A stretch of DNA of 64,000 nt from Bacillus sp. 491mf (GTDB lineage Bacteria; Bacillota; Bacilli; Bacillales; Bacillaceae_G): NCBI RefSeq assembly GCF_900112415.1, contig NZ_FOLV01000007.1, positions 105,931-169,930 on the forward strand, read 5' to 3'. Position 1 is the stretch's first letter, and each line of letters opens with the position of its first letter. Positions 1 through 7,564 of the stretch are shown piece by piece. The notes below the pieces were generated by a model. The model did not search any database and was not told the DNA's origin. It was given only the letters and a program-made list of their open reading frames with translations. A program made the position numbers and the translations under genes.

Positions 1-61
1 TTTTTGTAATAAGCCCTTCATCACCAGGTCCTGCACCAACTAAATATACGTATCCGTTCAT
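1..61 (-). CDS. nasF: uroporphyrinogen-III C-methyltransferase, N-terminus only (partial)
   Basis: Only the first 20 codons are in the window; the gene runs off the left edge. The translation starts MNGYVYLVGAGPGDEGLITK, and the VGAGPGD glycine-rich turn is the SAM-binding signature of the CobA/SumT methyltransferases that turn uroporphyrinogen III into precorrin-2, the precursor of sirohaem. A ribosome site (GAGGTG) lies just upstream on the minus strand. It is the third gene of the leftward nitrite reductase operon, which fits a role in making the sirohaem that NasD needs. The symbol follows B. subtilis nasF; sumT or cobA would be equally valid. Confidence 0.85.
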   Translation of the reverse strand, partial: MNGYVYLVGAGPGDEGLITK

Positions 62-87
62 CTCCACACCTCATCTGTTTTTACTGG

Positions 88-114
88 AAAGGAAGCCGAG
101 AAGAGGCTTCCTTG
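88..114 (-). promoter_or_regulatory. intercistronic hairpin between nasE and nasF
   Basis: A perfect 9-bp inverted repeat (AAGGAAGCC at 89-97 and GGCTTCCTT at 105-113) with a 7-nt loop sits in the 59-nt gap between the two genes. No U-run follows directly on the minus strand, so it looks more like an RNA-stabilising or attenuating hairpin than a full terminator. Function is inferred. Confidence 0.4.
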
Positions 115-120
115 TATAAG

Positions 121-438
121 TTACATGTATATATAAATATCGCCATCAATAATTTGTACTTCGTACGTTTGAATACAACCGTCATCAGGTTTTTGTACTT
201 CACCTGTTCGTAATGAAATTTTCCAATCATGCAGCGGACAAAAGACAAATTCGCCTGAAACAATTCCTTCCGCTAGTGGTCCGTTTTTATGAGGACACCG
301 ATTTTCTACAGCGCGAATGTCGCCGTTTGCAAGGCGAAATAAGGCAATAGACAGATCCTTGATGCGTACTTCTTTACCGATTTGTACGGGAAGATCTACG
401 GCAGACATAATTTTTATTTTTTCTTTCGTTTGTAACAT
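121..438 (-). CDS. nasE: nitrite reductase (NADH) small subunit, Rieske-type
   Basis: A 105-residue NirD/NasE protein. The Rieske-like ligands are visible as CPHKNG and, further on, CPLHDW, the two Cys-X-His pairs that bind a [2Fe-2S] cluster. The length is typical of the small subunit of assimilatory/ammonifying NADH-nitrite reductase, which partners the sirohaem subunit in the cytoplasm. It starts 12 nt after the nasD stop codon, so the two are translated from one message and probably form one enzyme. Some NirD proteins in other bacteria lack the cluster ligands, but this one retains them. Confidence 0.92.
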   Translation of the reverse strand: MLQTKEKIKIMSAVDLPVQIGKEVRIKDLSIALFRLANGDIRAVENRCPHKNGPLAEGIVSGEFVFCPLHDWKISLRTGEVQKPDDGCIQTYEVQIIDGDIYIYM

Positions 439-450
439 ATTAATCGCTCC

Positions 451-2856
451 TTACTTTACAATCTCTACTTCATACATCGTTTTTAATGATTGTGTTTCTA
501 GTGCTTGTCCCCAAGCTTCTTCATAGGTATTCCGTGCTGCCTGGAAGCGTTCATTTAATATAGCGACCATGCTTTCATCTTGTAGTACTGCTTTTATTTG
601 ATCTAGGCCTATTCGTTCTACCCAAGGAGCTGTACGTTCGCCGTAAATACCAGTTTCACGGTAGTATTGTACGTACGCTGTGGCGATGCGAAGTACATCT
701 TCTTCTGAAGGGACAATCATTACAAAGTCAGCTTCACGTACTTCTGTACCTCCGTTACCTCCAATATAAAGCTGGAAGCCATTTTCAACACAAACGACGC
801 CGAAGTCTTTCGTTAATGCCTCTGCACAGTTACGCGGACAACCTGTTACACCCATTTTCATTTTATGCGGTGTATCTACCATTTCTAATGACTGCTCAAG
901 CAACATGCCGAGTCCTAATGAATCCTTTGTACCGAAGCGGCAGAAGCGGGATCCGACGCATGATTTTACATTGCGAAGAGACTTCGAATAGGCGTAGCCA
1001 GAACTCATATCAAGATCAGCCCACACTTTTGGTAAATCTTCTTTTTTCACACCATATAAACCGATGCGGCTTGCGCCTGTTATTTTCACGAGCGGGACGT
1101 CGTATTTCTTCGCAACTTCTGCAATTTTCATTAAATCATCAGCTGTTGTAACGCCGCCGTACATACGTGGAATCACAGAAAATGTACCGTCATGTTGAAT
1201 GTTTCCATTCATTCTTTCGTTAACGAAGCGGGATGCTTTATCATCAGCATACTCTTCTGGACAAATCATACGTAGATAGTAATTTAATGCAGGGCGACAT
1301 TTTGAACAGCCTTCTTCGTGTGCGAAGCCAAGGACGTTTCGCACTTCTTTCGGAGACTTTAACCCTTTCTCATGAATTGCAGCTACTACTTCATCGCGAG
1401 ATAATGTTGTGCACCCGCACATGCCTGTAATTTGGACGGAAGCATCGAAGTTATCTCCAAGTGTATGAGATAAAATTTGTTCCACAACTGGGCGACATTT
1501 CCCGCAAGACCCTGCTGCTTTTGTACATCCTTTTACTTCTTCGAATGTTGTTAAGTCTTGTTCTAAAATAGCGTGAACAATCGCTCCTTTTGTGACGCCG
1601 TTACATCCGCAAACAGTTTCATCAGCACTCATACTTGCAACGTCAAGTCCGCTATCTTCACCAGCTTTATGAAGAAGAGAAGCTGCTGTGTATTCTTGTA
1701 TATCTTCTTCTTTTTTTAATATGTTAAAGAGACGTGTACCGTCAGTTGCATCGCCGTATAAAACAACACCAACGACCTTGTTGTCCTGGATGAGAACTTT
1801 TTTATAGGAACGTGTACATTCGTCAAAAATAGAGATTGCTTTTGCCTTATCATCTTCATAAATTTGACCAGCAGAGAACAAATCGCATCCTGCCACTTTC
1901 AATTGTGTACCGACGATGCTGCCGGTATATCCGTTTGTTTGTGTATTTGTAATGTGTTTTGCTAATACAGCACCTTGCTCATAGAGCGGTGCAACAAGGC
2001 CGTAAGCAATCCCGTCGTGCTCGGCACATTCACCAACTGCATAGATCGAAGGATCATTTGTCAGCATATAGTCATTAATGACAATCCCGCGGTTTACAAT
2101 TAAACCAGCGTCTTTTGCTAATTGTGTATTTGGGCGTATTCCAACAGCCATGACGATTAAATCGCATTCTACAATATCGCCATCTGCAAATTGAATGCCT
2201 TCAACGTGGTTTGTGCCAAGAATTTTTACTGTTTTCTTTTCCATAAGGAACTTCATACCTTGTGATTCTAAATCTTCGCGTAGTAGTGAAGCTGCTTTCG
2301 TATCGAGTTGTTGCTCCATTAAGTGTGAGGTTAAATGAACAACGTGTACATCCATTCCTAAATCAATAAGTCCTCGAGCGGCTTCTAAACCAAGTAATCC
2401 ACCGCCGATGACGACTGCTTTTTTATATTGCTTAGCCGTATCGATCATAAATTGTGTATCTTCAATTGTGCGAAAACCTGTTACACCAGGAAGATTTGCA
2501 CCTTCTACAGGTAAAATAAATGCGCTGGATCCTGTTGCGATAATAAGTTTATCGTACGTAACAAGACGATTATTGTCTGTAACAATGACTTGTTCTTCCC
2601 GATCAATTTTCAGCACTTTTTCATTTGTATACAATGTAATATCATTTTCTTCGTACCAACTATATTCGTTCATAACGATATCTTGCATGTTTGTCTTTCC
2701 TTGTAGGACGTGGGAGAGCATAATGCGATTGTAGTTTGGATGCGGCTCATCTCCAAAAATGGTAATTTCATATAAGGTATCGTTTTGTTTTAAAATTTCC
2801 TCAATGCAGCGTATCCCGGCCATACCATTCCCGATCATGACTAAACGTGTTTTCAT
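451..2856 (-). CDS. nasD: nitrite reductase (NADH) large subunit
   Basis: An ~801-residue sirohaem nitrite reductase that reduces nitrite to ammonium with NADH. In order: an FAD/NAD(P) pyridine-nucleotide oxidoreductase half (GNGMAGIRC near the start, GGGLLGLEAARG near residue 150), two BFD-like [2Fe-2S] modules (CGCNGVTKG...CGKCRP, then CGCTTLS...CSKCRP), then the nitrite/sulfite reductase core. That core has the 4Fe-4S/sirohaem cysteines CVGSRFC and GCPRNC. An ATG at 2862 is in frame, but the AGAAGGG ribosome site is only 2 nt from it and 8 nt from the ATG at 2856, so MKTRLVMIGNG is the better start. A weaker in-frame start lies at 2892. It is the first gene of the operon and has an Fnr-type box upstream. 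Confidence 0.95.
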   Translation of the reverse strand: MKTRLVMIGNGMAGIRCIEEILKQNDTLYEITIFGDEPHPNYNRIMLSHVLQGKTNMQDIVMNEYSWYEENDITLYTNEKVLKIDREEQVIVTDNNRLVTYDKLIIATGSSAFILPVEGANLPGVTGFRTIEDTQFMIDTAKQYKKAVVIGGGLLGLEAARGLIDLGMDVHVVHLTSHLMEQQLDTKAASLLREDLESQGMKFLMEKKTVKILGTNHVEGIQFADGDIVECDLIVMAVGIRPNTQLAKDAGLIVNRGIVINDYMLTNDPSIYAVGECAEHDGIAYGLVAPLYEQGAVLAKHITNTQTNGYTGSIVGTQLKVAGCDLFSAGQIYEDDKAKAISIFDECTRSYKKVLIQDNKVVGVVLYGDATDGTRLFNILKKEEDIQEYTAASLLHKAGEDSGLDVASMSADETVCGCNGVTKGAIVHAILEQDLTTFEEVKGCTKAAGSCGKCRPVVEQILSHTLGDNFDASVQITGMCGCTTLSRDEVVAAIHEKGLKSPKEVRNVLGFAHEEGCSKCRPALNYYLRMICPEEYADDKASRFVNERMNGNIQHDGTFSVIPRMYGGVTTADDLMKIAEVAKKYDVPLVKITGASRIGLYGVKKEDLPKVWADLDMSSGYAYSKSLRNVKSCVGSRFCRFGTKDSLGLGMLLEQSLEMVDTPHKMKMGVTGCPRNCAEALTKDFGVVCVENGFQLYIGGNGGTEVREADFVMIVPSEEDVLRIATAYVQYYRETGIYGERTAPWVERIGLDQIKAVLQDESMVAILNERFQAARNTYEEAWGQALETQSLKTMYEVEIVK

Positions 2857-2899
2857 ATTCATTTCCCTTCTTTTGTGTGAAATGTTTAACAAACTTTTA

Positions 2900-2950
2900 T
2901 ACTTGTATTATAAAAGTTTTGGAAAATAAGGAGATGTGATATTTATCACA
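2900..2950 (-). promoter_or_regulatory. nasDE promoter with Fnr-type box
   Basis: TGTGA-N6-TCACA at 2935-2950 is a perfect palindrome of the CRP/Fnr type and matches the Bacillus Fnr consensus. On the minus strand a TATAAT -10 lies at 2912-2907, giving a start near 2900. The box centre is then about 42 nt upstream, the position used by a class II activator. Anaerobic activation by Fnr is inferred from the motif and spacing together with the operon's function. Confidence 0.7.
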
Positions 2951-3082
2951 TCTTTGAAGGATTCATAAATTATTCAAATTTGTACAGATCTTTTTGAAGA
3001 TAAGTTGTCATTGCTTGTTCTAAAGTAAGATAGAGGCTCGTATATATATAGTACAAACTTAGATTTTTTAGGAGGAAAGCGT

Positions 3083-4123
3083 ATGCCTAAATCGACTTTC
3101 AAATGGATTGTTTGTGCTACATTAAGTACAGTTTTATTAACAGGGTGCGGTTTGTTTAATAAGGAAAAAGCAACAGAGCAAATTGATCCGCCTAAGAAAG
3201 TAACATATACGGATGGTGAGAAGAAGGAAACTGCAAAACAAGGGGAAACAAAAAAATTAGATCTATATCTTGTAGATAAAAATGGTTATGTTGTGCCGCA
3301 AACGGTGCAGTTACCTGTTCCGAAAGATAACGCGGTGATTAAGCAGTCATTACAATATTTAGTGAAAGAAGGACCAGTAACGAATGTATTGCCAAATGGA
3401 TTTCAAGCTGTGCTCCCAGCGGATACAGAAGTGAAAATTGATTTGCAAAAGGATGGAACTGCAGTTGTTGATTTTTCAAAAGAACTGAAAAACTATAAAA
3501 AAGAAGAAGAGCGTCGTATTGTAGAAGCGGTTACTTGGACATTAACACAGTTTAAAGAAGTAAAGAATGTGAAGTTCAGCATGAATGGGCAAGATTTAAC
3601 GAAAATGCCTGTTGCTGGAACACCGATTGGTAATGGGTTCAGCCGAGCGAATGGTATTAACTTTGATGATGAACAAGTTGCGGATCTTGCAAATACAAAA
3701 CCAATTACGCTGTATTTCTTAGCGCAAAATAATAAGCAAACGTATTATGTGCCAGTAACACGCCGCGTTGCTGAAGGGAAAGAAAATGAAACTGCGACAA
3801 TTGTGAAAGAGCTTGTGAAAGGACCGTCGCAAAAGTCGGCGTTAACATATGACTTTAATCCAGATGTGAGGCTGATCAATGAGCCAAAACTTGAAAAAGG
3901 GACAGTGACATTGAACTTTAATGAAAATATTTATGCGGATAAAAATAAAAGTAAGATTTCTAACTATGTATTGCAGTCGCTTGTGTTATCTTTAACTGAA
4001 AAACAAGACGTGAAAAATGTGTCCATTCAAGTGAATGGAAAGGCAAATCTTGTTACAGAAAAAGGCGATAAATTAATAAAACCGATTGATCGTCCACAAA
4101 ACGTGAATACAGGTAGTTTTTAA
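3083..4123 (+). CDS. gerM: GerM spore germination/sporulation lipoprotein
   Basis: A 346-residue protein with an N-terminal lipoprotein signal (hydrophobic stretch then LLTGC, so Cys22 is the predicted lipidated residue). Two GerMN domains follow, roughly residues 75-170 and 215-315, recognisable by their repeated layout (LYLVDKNGYVVPQ / LYFLAQNNKQTYYVP, and VKEGP / VKGPSQKSA). In B. subtilis GerM sits in the outer forespore or mother-cell membrane and is needed for normal engulfment and germination. A strong GGAGG ribosome site precedes the ATG. A terminator follows, so it is probably a single transcription unit, and it is divergent from the nitrite reductase operon. Confidence 0.93.
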   Translation: MPKSTFKWIVCATLSTVLLTGCGLFNKEKATEQIDPPKKVTYTDGEKKETAKQGETKKLDLYLVDKNGYVVPQTVQLPVPKDNAVIKQSLQYLVKEGPVTNVLPNGFQAVLPADTEVKIDLQKDGTAVVDFSKELKNYKKEEERRIVEAVTWTLTQFKEVKNVKFSMNGQDLTKMPVAGTPIGNGFSRANGINFDDEQVADLANTKPITLYFLAQNNKQTYYVPVTRRVAEGKENETATIVKELVKGPSQKSALTYDFNPDVRLINEPKLEKGTVTLNFNENIYADKNKSKISNYVLQSLVLSLTEKQDVKNVSIQVNGKANLVTEKGDKLIKPIDRPQNVNTGSF

Positions 4124-4157
4124 ACAGAAATAATTTGATATACTGAATAGAGGAAGA

Positions 4158-4188
4158 GAAGGGGAATACAATTAATTCCCCTTCTTTT
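4158..4188 (+). terminator. Rho-independent terminator of gerM
   Basis: GAAGGGGAAT (4158-4167) pairs with ATTCCCCTTC (4175-4184) over a 7-nt loop, and a short T-run follows. Confidence 0.8.
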
Positions 4189-4257
4189 AATGCGATACAT
4201 AACATGAATTTTTAATGGGCTATACTAACAAGTAGTAGTTACAAGGGGGTTATTTTT

Positions 4258-4995
4258 ATGCGAGTAGATGGTAGACAAGCATCAGAGCTGCGCCGTATAC
4301 ATATTCATACGAATTATTTGAAACATCCAGAAGGATCGGTACTAATTGAAGTTGGTGATACAAAGGTGATTTGTACAGCGACGATTGAAGATCGAGTTCC
4401 TCCATTTATGAGAGGGGAAGGAAAAGGATGGGTTACCGCAGAGTATTCCATGATTCCTCGTGCAACAGAACAACGTACGATCCGTGAATCAAGTAAAGGA
4501 AAAGTAACAGGGCGTACAATGGAAATTCAACGTTTAATTGGACGAGCATTACGTGCTGTTGTTGACTTAGAAGCACTTGGTGAAAAAACAATTTGGATTG
4601 ACTGTGATGTTATTCAAGCTGATGGTGGAACGAGAACAGCTTCGATTACCGGTGCGTATGTAGCGATGGTGTTAGCATTTGAGAAGCTTGTGGAAGCAGG
4701 AAAAGTATCGAAAATTCCAGTGAAAGATTTCTTGGCGGCAACGTCTGTTGGAGTCGTTGATGAGCATGGTATTGTATTAGATTTAAATTATGCAGAAGAT
4801 TCTAAGGCGAATGTTGACATGAATGTCATTATGACAGGAAAAGGACACTTTGTTGAAGTGCAAGGCACAGGAGAAGAAGCGACATTTAGCCGCGGCGAAT
4901 TGAACGAGTTACTTGATGTAGCGGAACATGGGATTCTGCAGCTTGTTGAAATCCAAAAAGAAGCATTAGGTGATATTGTAACTCATATGGAATAG
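4258..4995 (+). CDS. rph: ribonuclease PH
   Basis: A 245-residue phosphorolytic 3'-5' exoribonuclease that trims tRNA precursors after the CCA. Family signatures include MRVDGR at the start, the phosphate-binding [10 protein letters not shown] stretch near residue 123, and the LDLNYAEDS motif. Length is typical. It starts the rph-ysnA-ysnB cluster: the next gene begins 10 nt after its stop. It lies upstream of the tRNA pair at 6239, one member of which lacks an encoded CCA. Confidence 0.96.
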   Translation: MRVDGRQASELRRIHIHTNYLKHPEGSVLIEVGDTKVICTATIEDRVPPFMRGEGKGWVTAEYSMIPRATEQRTIRESSKGKVTGRTMEIQRLIGRALRAVVDLEALGEKTIWIDCDVIQADGGTRTASITGAYVAMVLAFEKLVEAGKVSKIPVKDFLAATSVGVVDEHGIVLDLNYAEDSKANVDMNVIMTGKGHFVEVQGTGEEATFSRGELNELLDVAEHGILQLVEIQKEALGDIVTHME

Positions 4996-5005
4996 AGGTG
5001 GAAAT

Positions 5006-5617
5006 ATGAAACAAGTTGTCGTAGCAACAAAGAATGCTGGCAAAGTACGTGAATTTGCGGAGCTATTTGAAAAGTTTGATTTAGAAGTAAAGTCACTTTA
5101 TGATTTTCCTCATATTGAAGAAGTAGAGGAAACGGGTGAAACGTTTGAAGAAAACGCCATTTTAAAAGCGGAACATCTATGTAAACAGCTAGGTGAAATT
5201 GTAATTGCTGATGATTCTGGTTTAATTGTAGATGCATTGCAGGGGAAACCAGGAGTACACTCTGCTCGTTATGCAGGTGAACAAAAGGACGACCAAGCTA
5301 ACATTCAAAAAGTGTTAGACGGACTAGAGAATATTTCGATGGAGAAACGTACAGCACGTTTTTACTGCGCATTAGCCGTTGCTTTCCCGCAAGAAGATAA
5401 AGAACCATTGCTTGTAAATGGTACGTGTGAAGGAAAGATTTTGCAGCAGCAGCGCGGGGAAAATGGATTTGGATACGACCCTATTTTTTATGTAGAAGAA
5501 TACAAAAGCGCAATGGCGGAATTGTCATCGGATGAGAAAAATAAAATTAGTCACCGCGGACGTGCGCTTCGTAAATTAGAAGAAAAAATTCCAGTCTGGT
5601 TTTTAGGAGAAGAATAA
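5006..5617 (+). CDS. rdgB: XTP/dITP diphosphatase (RdgB/HAM1 family)
   Basis: A 203-residue nucleotide-sanitising pyrophosphatase that hydrolyses dITP, ITP and XTP to the monophosphates and keeps deaminated purines out of DNA. The family marks are [10 protein letters not shown] at the N-terminus, [10 protein letters not shown], the metal-binding DDSGL near residue 70, and FGYDPIF. It is equivalent to B. subtilis ysnA. A GAGGTGG ribosome site overlaps the end of rph, so the two are translationally close; the next gene starts 13 nt downstream. Confidence 0.94.
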   Translation: MKQVVVATKNAGKVREFAELFEKFDLEVKSLYDFPHIEEVEETGETFEENAILKAEHLCKQLGEIVIADDSGLIVDALQGKPGVHSARYAGEQKDDQANIQKVLDGLENISMEKRTARFYCALAVAFPQEDKEPLLVNGTCEGKILQQQRGENGFGYDPIFYVEEYKSAMAELSSDEKNKISHRGRALRKLEEKIPVWFLGEE

Positions 5618-5630
5618 GGGAGCGAAACCG

Positions 5631-6137
5631 ATGAAGGCGTTAATTGTGAGCGACAGTCACAGTTCTGTGAAAGAGCTAAAGCAATTAAAGGAGCAGTACG
5701 AGGGAAACGTAGATGTGATGATTCATTGCGGTGACTCGGAATTAACATCTCAGCATTCTGAACTAGAAGGGTTTCATGTAGTGAAAGGAAACTGTGATTT
5801 TACGGGATCCTTTCCAAATGATATCATCACAGAAGTGCAAAATACACGTTTTCTCGTCACACATGGACATTTATACAATATTAAAATGACGCTGCAAACA
5901 CTTTTATATCGCGCGAAAGAAGCTGAGGCTAATGTCGTATGCTTCGGTCATTCGCATATATTAGGAGCAGAAATCTTAGACGATATTTTGTTTATCAATC
6001 CAGGAAGCATTCTCTTGCCGCGCTCGCGCAGAGAAAAAACATTTGCCTTACTTGAAATAGAAGAGGGTATCATGGACGTTCGTTTTCTTACTTTAGAAGG
6101 AACAATCGTAGCACAAAAAACATTTAAAATAGGGTGA
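5631..6137 (+). CDS. ysnB: YfcE/MJ0936-family metallophosphodiesterase
   Basis: A 168-residue single-domain calcineurin-like phosphoesterase. The metal-ligand motifs appear in order: DSHS near residue 8, HCGD near 33, GNCD near 53, THGH near 78, GHSH near 105 and NPGS near 122. Members hydrolyse phosphodiester substrates in vitro, but the in vivo substrate is not known. It is the last gene of the rph operon, and its stop codon lies inside the downstream terminator stem. Confidence 0.9.
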   Translation: MKALIVSDSHSSVKELKQLKEQYEGNVDVMIHCGDSELTSQHSELEGFHVVKGNCDFTGSFPNDIITEVQNTRFLVTHGHLYNIKMTLQTLLYRAKEAEANVVCFGHSHILGAEILDDILFINPGSILLPRSRREKTFALLEIEEGIMDVRFLTLEGTIVAQKTFKIG

Positions 6138-6159
6138 AAAATTCTTCACCCTATTTTTT
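6126..6159 (+). terminator. terminator of the rph-rdgB-ysnB operon
   Basis: A 13-bp perfect stem (6126-6138 with 6145-6157) has a 6-nt loop and ends in a T-run. The stem includes the ysnB stop codon. Confidence 0.9.
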
Positions 6160-6170
6160 AAAAAATGGTG

Positions 6171-6199
6171 TTGACTTTCGTTGGTATCGATAATATAAT
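6171..6199 (+). promoter_or_regulatory. sigma-A promoter of the tRNA-Gly/tRNA-Arg unit
   Basis: TTGACT (6171-6176) and TATAAT (6194-6199) are separated by exactly 17 nt. Transcription would begin about 30 nt before tRNA-Gly. Confidence 0.85.
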
Positions 6200-6238
6200 G
6201 AATAATGTCGATGAGGCAATTAGAAAAAATCATATGAC

Positions 6239-6312
6239 GCGGGTGTAGTTTAGTGGTAAAACAAGAGCCTTCCAAGCTCTGGTCGAGAGTTCGATTCTCT
6301 TCACCCGCTCCA
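6239..6312 (+). tRNA. tRNA-Gly(TCC)
   Basis: A complete 74-nt cloverleaf. The 7-bp acceptor stem is GCGGGTG/CACCCGC, the anticodon stem AGAGC/GCTCT encloses the loop CTTCCAA (anticodon TCC), and the T-arm is GAGAG-TTCGATT-CTCTT. The discriminator is T and the CCA is encoded. A single base separates it from the following tRNA. Confidence 0.97.
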
Positions 6313-6313
6313 T

Positions 6314-6675
6314 GTCCCAGTAGCTCAGCAGGATAGAGCAACGGCCTTCAAGAATAGGAGCCTTTATAGGGAAACAAGAACCTATAAAGTGGACGACACT
6401 ATATCGGTGAAGCCTTAACAGTACGGCTGATGGTAATACCGAGGAAACTTACGATCTTCTAAAGAAGATTGAGGAGTCTTGAATGATCAAGGAATCACCT
6501 TGATGGTAAAAACTCTAAAGTATGATGAAAATCATCGTGAGGTTCCGTAGAGACTACACGTGTCGCACCTGAAATGGTGAAGATATAGTCCAGACTACAA
6601 ACAGTATTTGCTGGTAGCGAAAGCTATAGTGGTAAGCTAAGCCGTCGGTCGGGAGTTCGAATCTCTCCTGGGACG
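6314..6675 (+). tRNA. tRNA-Arg(TCT), interrupted in the anticodon by a group I intron
   Basis: The exons are 6314-6348 and 6637-6675. Joined, they give a 74-nt cloverleaf: acceptor GTCCCAG/CTGGGAC, D-arm GCTC/GAGC, anticodon stem ACGGC/GCCGT, loop CTTCTAA (anticodon TCT), a 5-nt variable loop, and a T-arm with TTCGAAT. The cut falls between U34 and C35 of the anticodon, so no usable tRNA-Arg exists without splicing. The 3' end reads G then CTA, so unlike its neighbour it does not encode CCA and needs the CCA-adding enzyme. It shares a promoter with tRNA-Gly and is followed by a terminator. Confidence 0.93.
6349..6636 (+). ncRNA. group I self-splicing intron in tRNA-Arg(TCT)
   Basis: 288 nt with no ORF. 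The 5' exon ends in T (6348) and the intron ends in G (6636), as group I introns require. P1: exon CTT (6346-6348) pairs with GAG (6358-6360), putting a U-G wobble at the splice site. P10: the 3' exon start CTA (6637-6639) pairs with TAG (6355-6357), directly next to that guide. P2 is a perfect 9-bp hairpin (6362-6370/6381-6389). P4/P5-like pairs are GCC 6412-6414 with GGC 6425-6427 and TCGGT 6404-6408 with ACCGA 6438-6442. P7 is GACTA (6552-6556) with TAGTC (6586-6590), within the classic AAGATATAGTCC core. P8 is CACC/GGTG (6566-6569/6576-6579) and P9 a GAAA tetraloop hairpin (6615-6626). The subgroup was not assigned with certainty. Confidence 0.93.
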
Positions 6676-6681
6676 CTACAG

Positions 6682-6711
6682 AGAAGTGCATGAGTGCACT
6701 TCTTTTTTTTT
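6682..6711 (+). terminator. terminator of the tRNA unit
   Basis: AGAAGTGCA (6682-6690) and TGCACTTCT (6695-6703) flank a TGAG loop, followed by a run of T. Confidence 0.9.
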
Positions 6712-6712
6712 A

Positions 6713-6751
6713 CCCCTTACATCGTTTAGATAAATGGTGTAAGGGGTTTTT
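6713..6751 (+). terminator. second terminator-like hairpin after the tRNA unit
   Basis: CCCCTTACA (6713-6721) pairs with TGTAAGGGG (6738-6746) and is followed by TTTTTG. It may serve as a back-up terminator. Confidence 0.65.
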
Positions 6752-6790
6752 GTTTTGCTCAAAAGAAATACAGGAACATATAATCTGTAA

Positions 6791-6823
6791 CCTGCTTTAA
6801 CTTTTGACTAATGTTAAAGCAGG
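6791..6823. repeat. perfect 11-bp inverted repeat
   Basis: CCTGCTTTAAC (6791-6801) and GTTAAAGCAGG (6813-6823) are separated by 11 nt. It lies upstream of the zinc-ribbon ORF and has no T-run after it, so it could be an operator, an RNA hairpin, or a remnant of a mobile unit. Function is unknown. Confidence 0.5.
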
Positions 6824-6886
6824 ATATTTGAAAAAGGGATAGAATATTTAAATGAAAAATTTTGTGGTTTACAAGGTAATCATTTT

Positions 6887-7417
6887 TTGTTAGAAAATCT
6901 AAATAGTCAAAGAGAGCGGTGGAATAAAAATATGCTAGGCAACTACGGTGGAATGTTAATAGAGCATACAGATTTATTCTTAGTATATTGTCCTAGATGT
7001 AATGGTTGTGGGAGGGTTTTTACTCCTGATAACGCAAAGGGAAAAGGTGAGCCTAGATATATAGGTCATGAATTGAAACGGTTTTTATGTAGTAAATGTG
7101 GATTAACAAAAGACATTCATCCTAAAAGAAGATGGGATAATTCATGGGCATTTAATCATGAATTATTTAATGCCAAACATGGTGTTGATTGGTACTTTGG
7201 TTTACCTTTATATTTGCAAAAGGAATGTTGTGGTCATAAGCTTTGGTTCTTTAATCTTGAACATCTTCATCGTGTAGAAGATTATGTTCAGCAACGCTTA
7301 AGGCCATTTAGACCATATTATTTAAGTGTCGAAAGTAGACTTCCAAAATGGATAAAACTTTCAAAGAATAGAAATGAAATTCTTAAGACAATAGAAAAGT
7401 TGAAGTGTACGATTTAA
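6887..7417 (+). CDS. uncharacterised protein with TFIIB-like zinc ribbon
   Basis: Up to 176 residues. Two CXXC pairs near residues 35-40 (CPRCNGCG) and 70-73 (CSKCG) form a probable zinc ribbon; CC-GHKLWFF and an aromatic, basic C-terminus follow. I do not recognise a function. The start is unclear: TTG at 6887 has no good ribosome site, and the in-frame ATG at 6932 has GGTGG about 8 nt upstream. The same frame stays open back to 6818 with protein-like sequence but no start codon, so the gene could be 5'-truncated. It sits alone between the tRNA unit and a convergent gene, in a stretch that looks accessory. Confidence 0.6.
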   Translation: MLENLNSQRERWNKNMLGNYGGMLIEHTDLFLVYCPRCNGCGRVFTPDNAKGKGEPRYIGHELKRFLCSKCGLTKDIHPKRRWDNSWAFNHELFNAKHGVDWYFGLPLYLQKECCGHKLWFFNLEHLHRVEDYVQQRLRPFRPYYLSVESRLPKWIKLSKNRNEILKTIEKLKCTI

Positions 7418-7514
7418 TTTGGATTGTGAGGAGAGGTTTAAAGATCTTGTTATACAACTCGGAGCTTGGGGGTATGAAAAAGACACGAGTTATAAAACTT
7501 TCTAGGTTCAGAAT

Positions 7515-7553
7515 GAAAAAAGGAAAGCGTCGAAAAGACTGCTTTCCTTTTTT
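7515..7553. terminator. bidirectional terminator between zinc-ribbon gene and yvbH-like gene
   Basis: An A-rich arm plus GGAAAGC (7515-7528) pairs with GCTTTCC plus a T-run (7541-7553) around a 12-nt loop. It can serve both converging genes. The 100 nt before it hold no convincing ORF. Confidence 0.8.
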
Positions 7554-7564
7554 GTAGTTCTACA

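Noticed and set aside
6314-6680. Two partial tRNA fragments or an integration attachment site
   Set aside because: The two halves join to a perfect cloverleaf and the insert has group I intron pairings; no integrase or repeated tRNA end is nearby.
7418-7514. Short GTG-initiated ORF rich in Lys/Arg before the terminator
   Set aside because: It runs into the terminator hairpin, has unusual composition and no other support.
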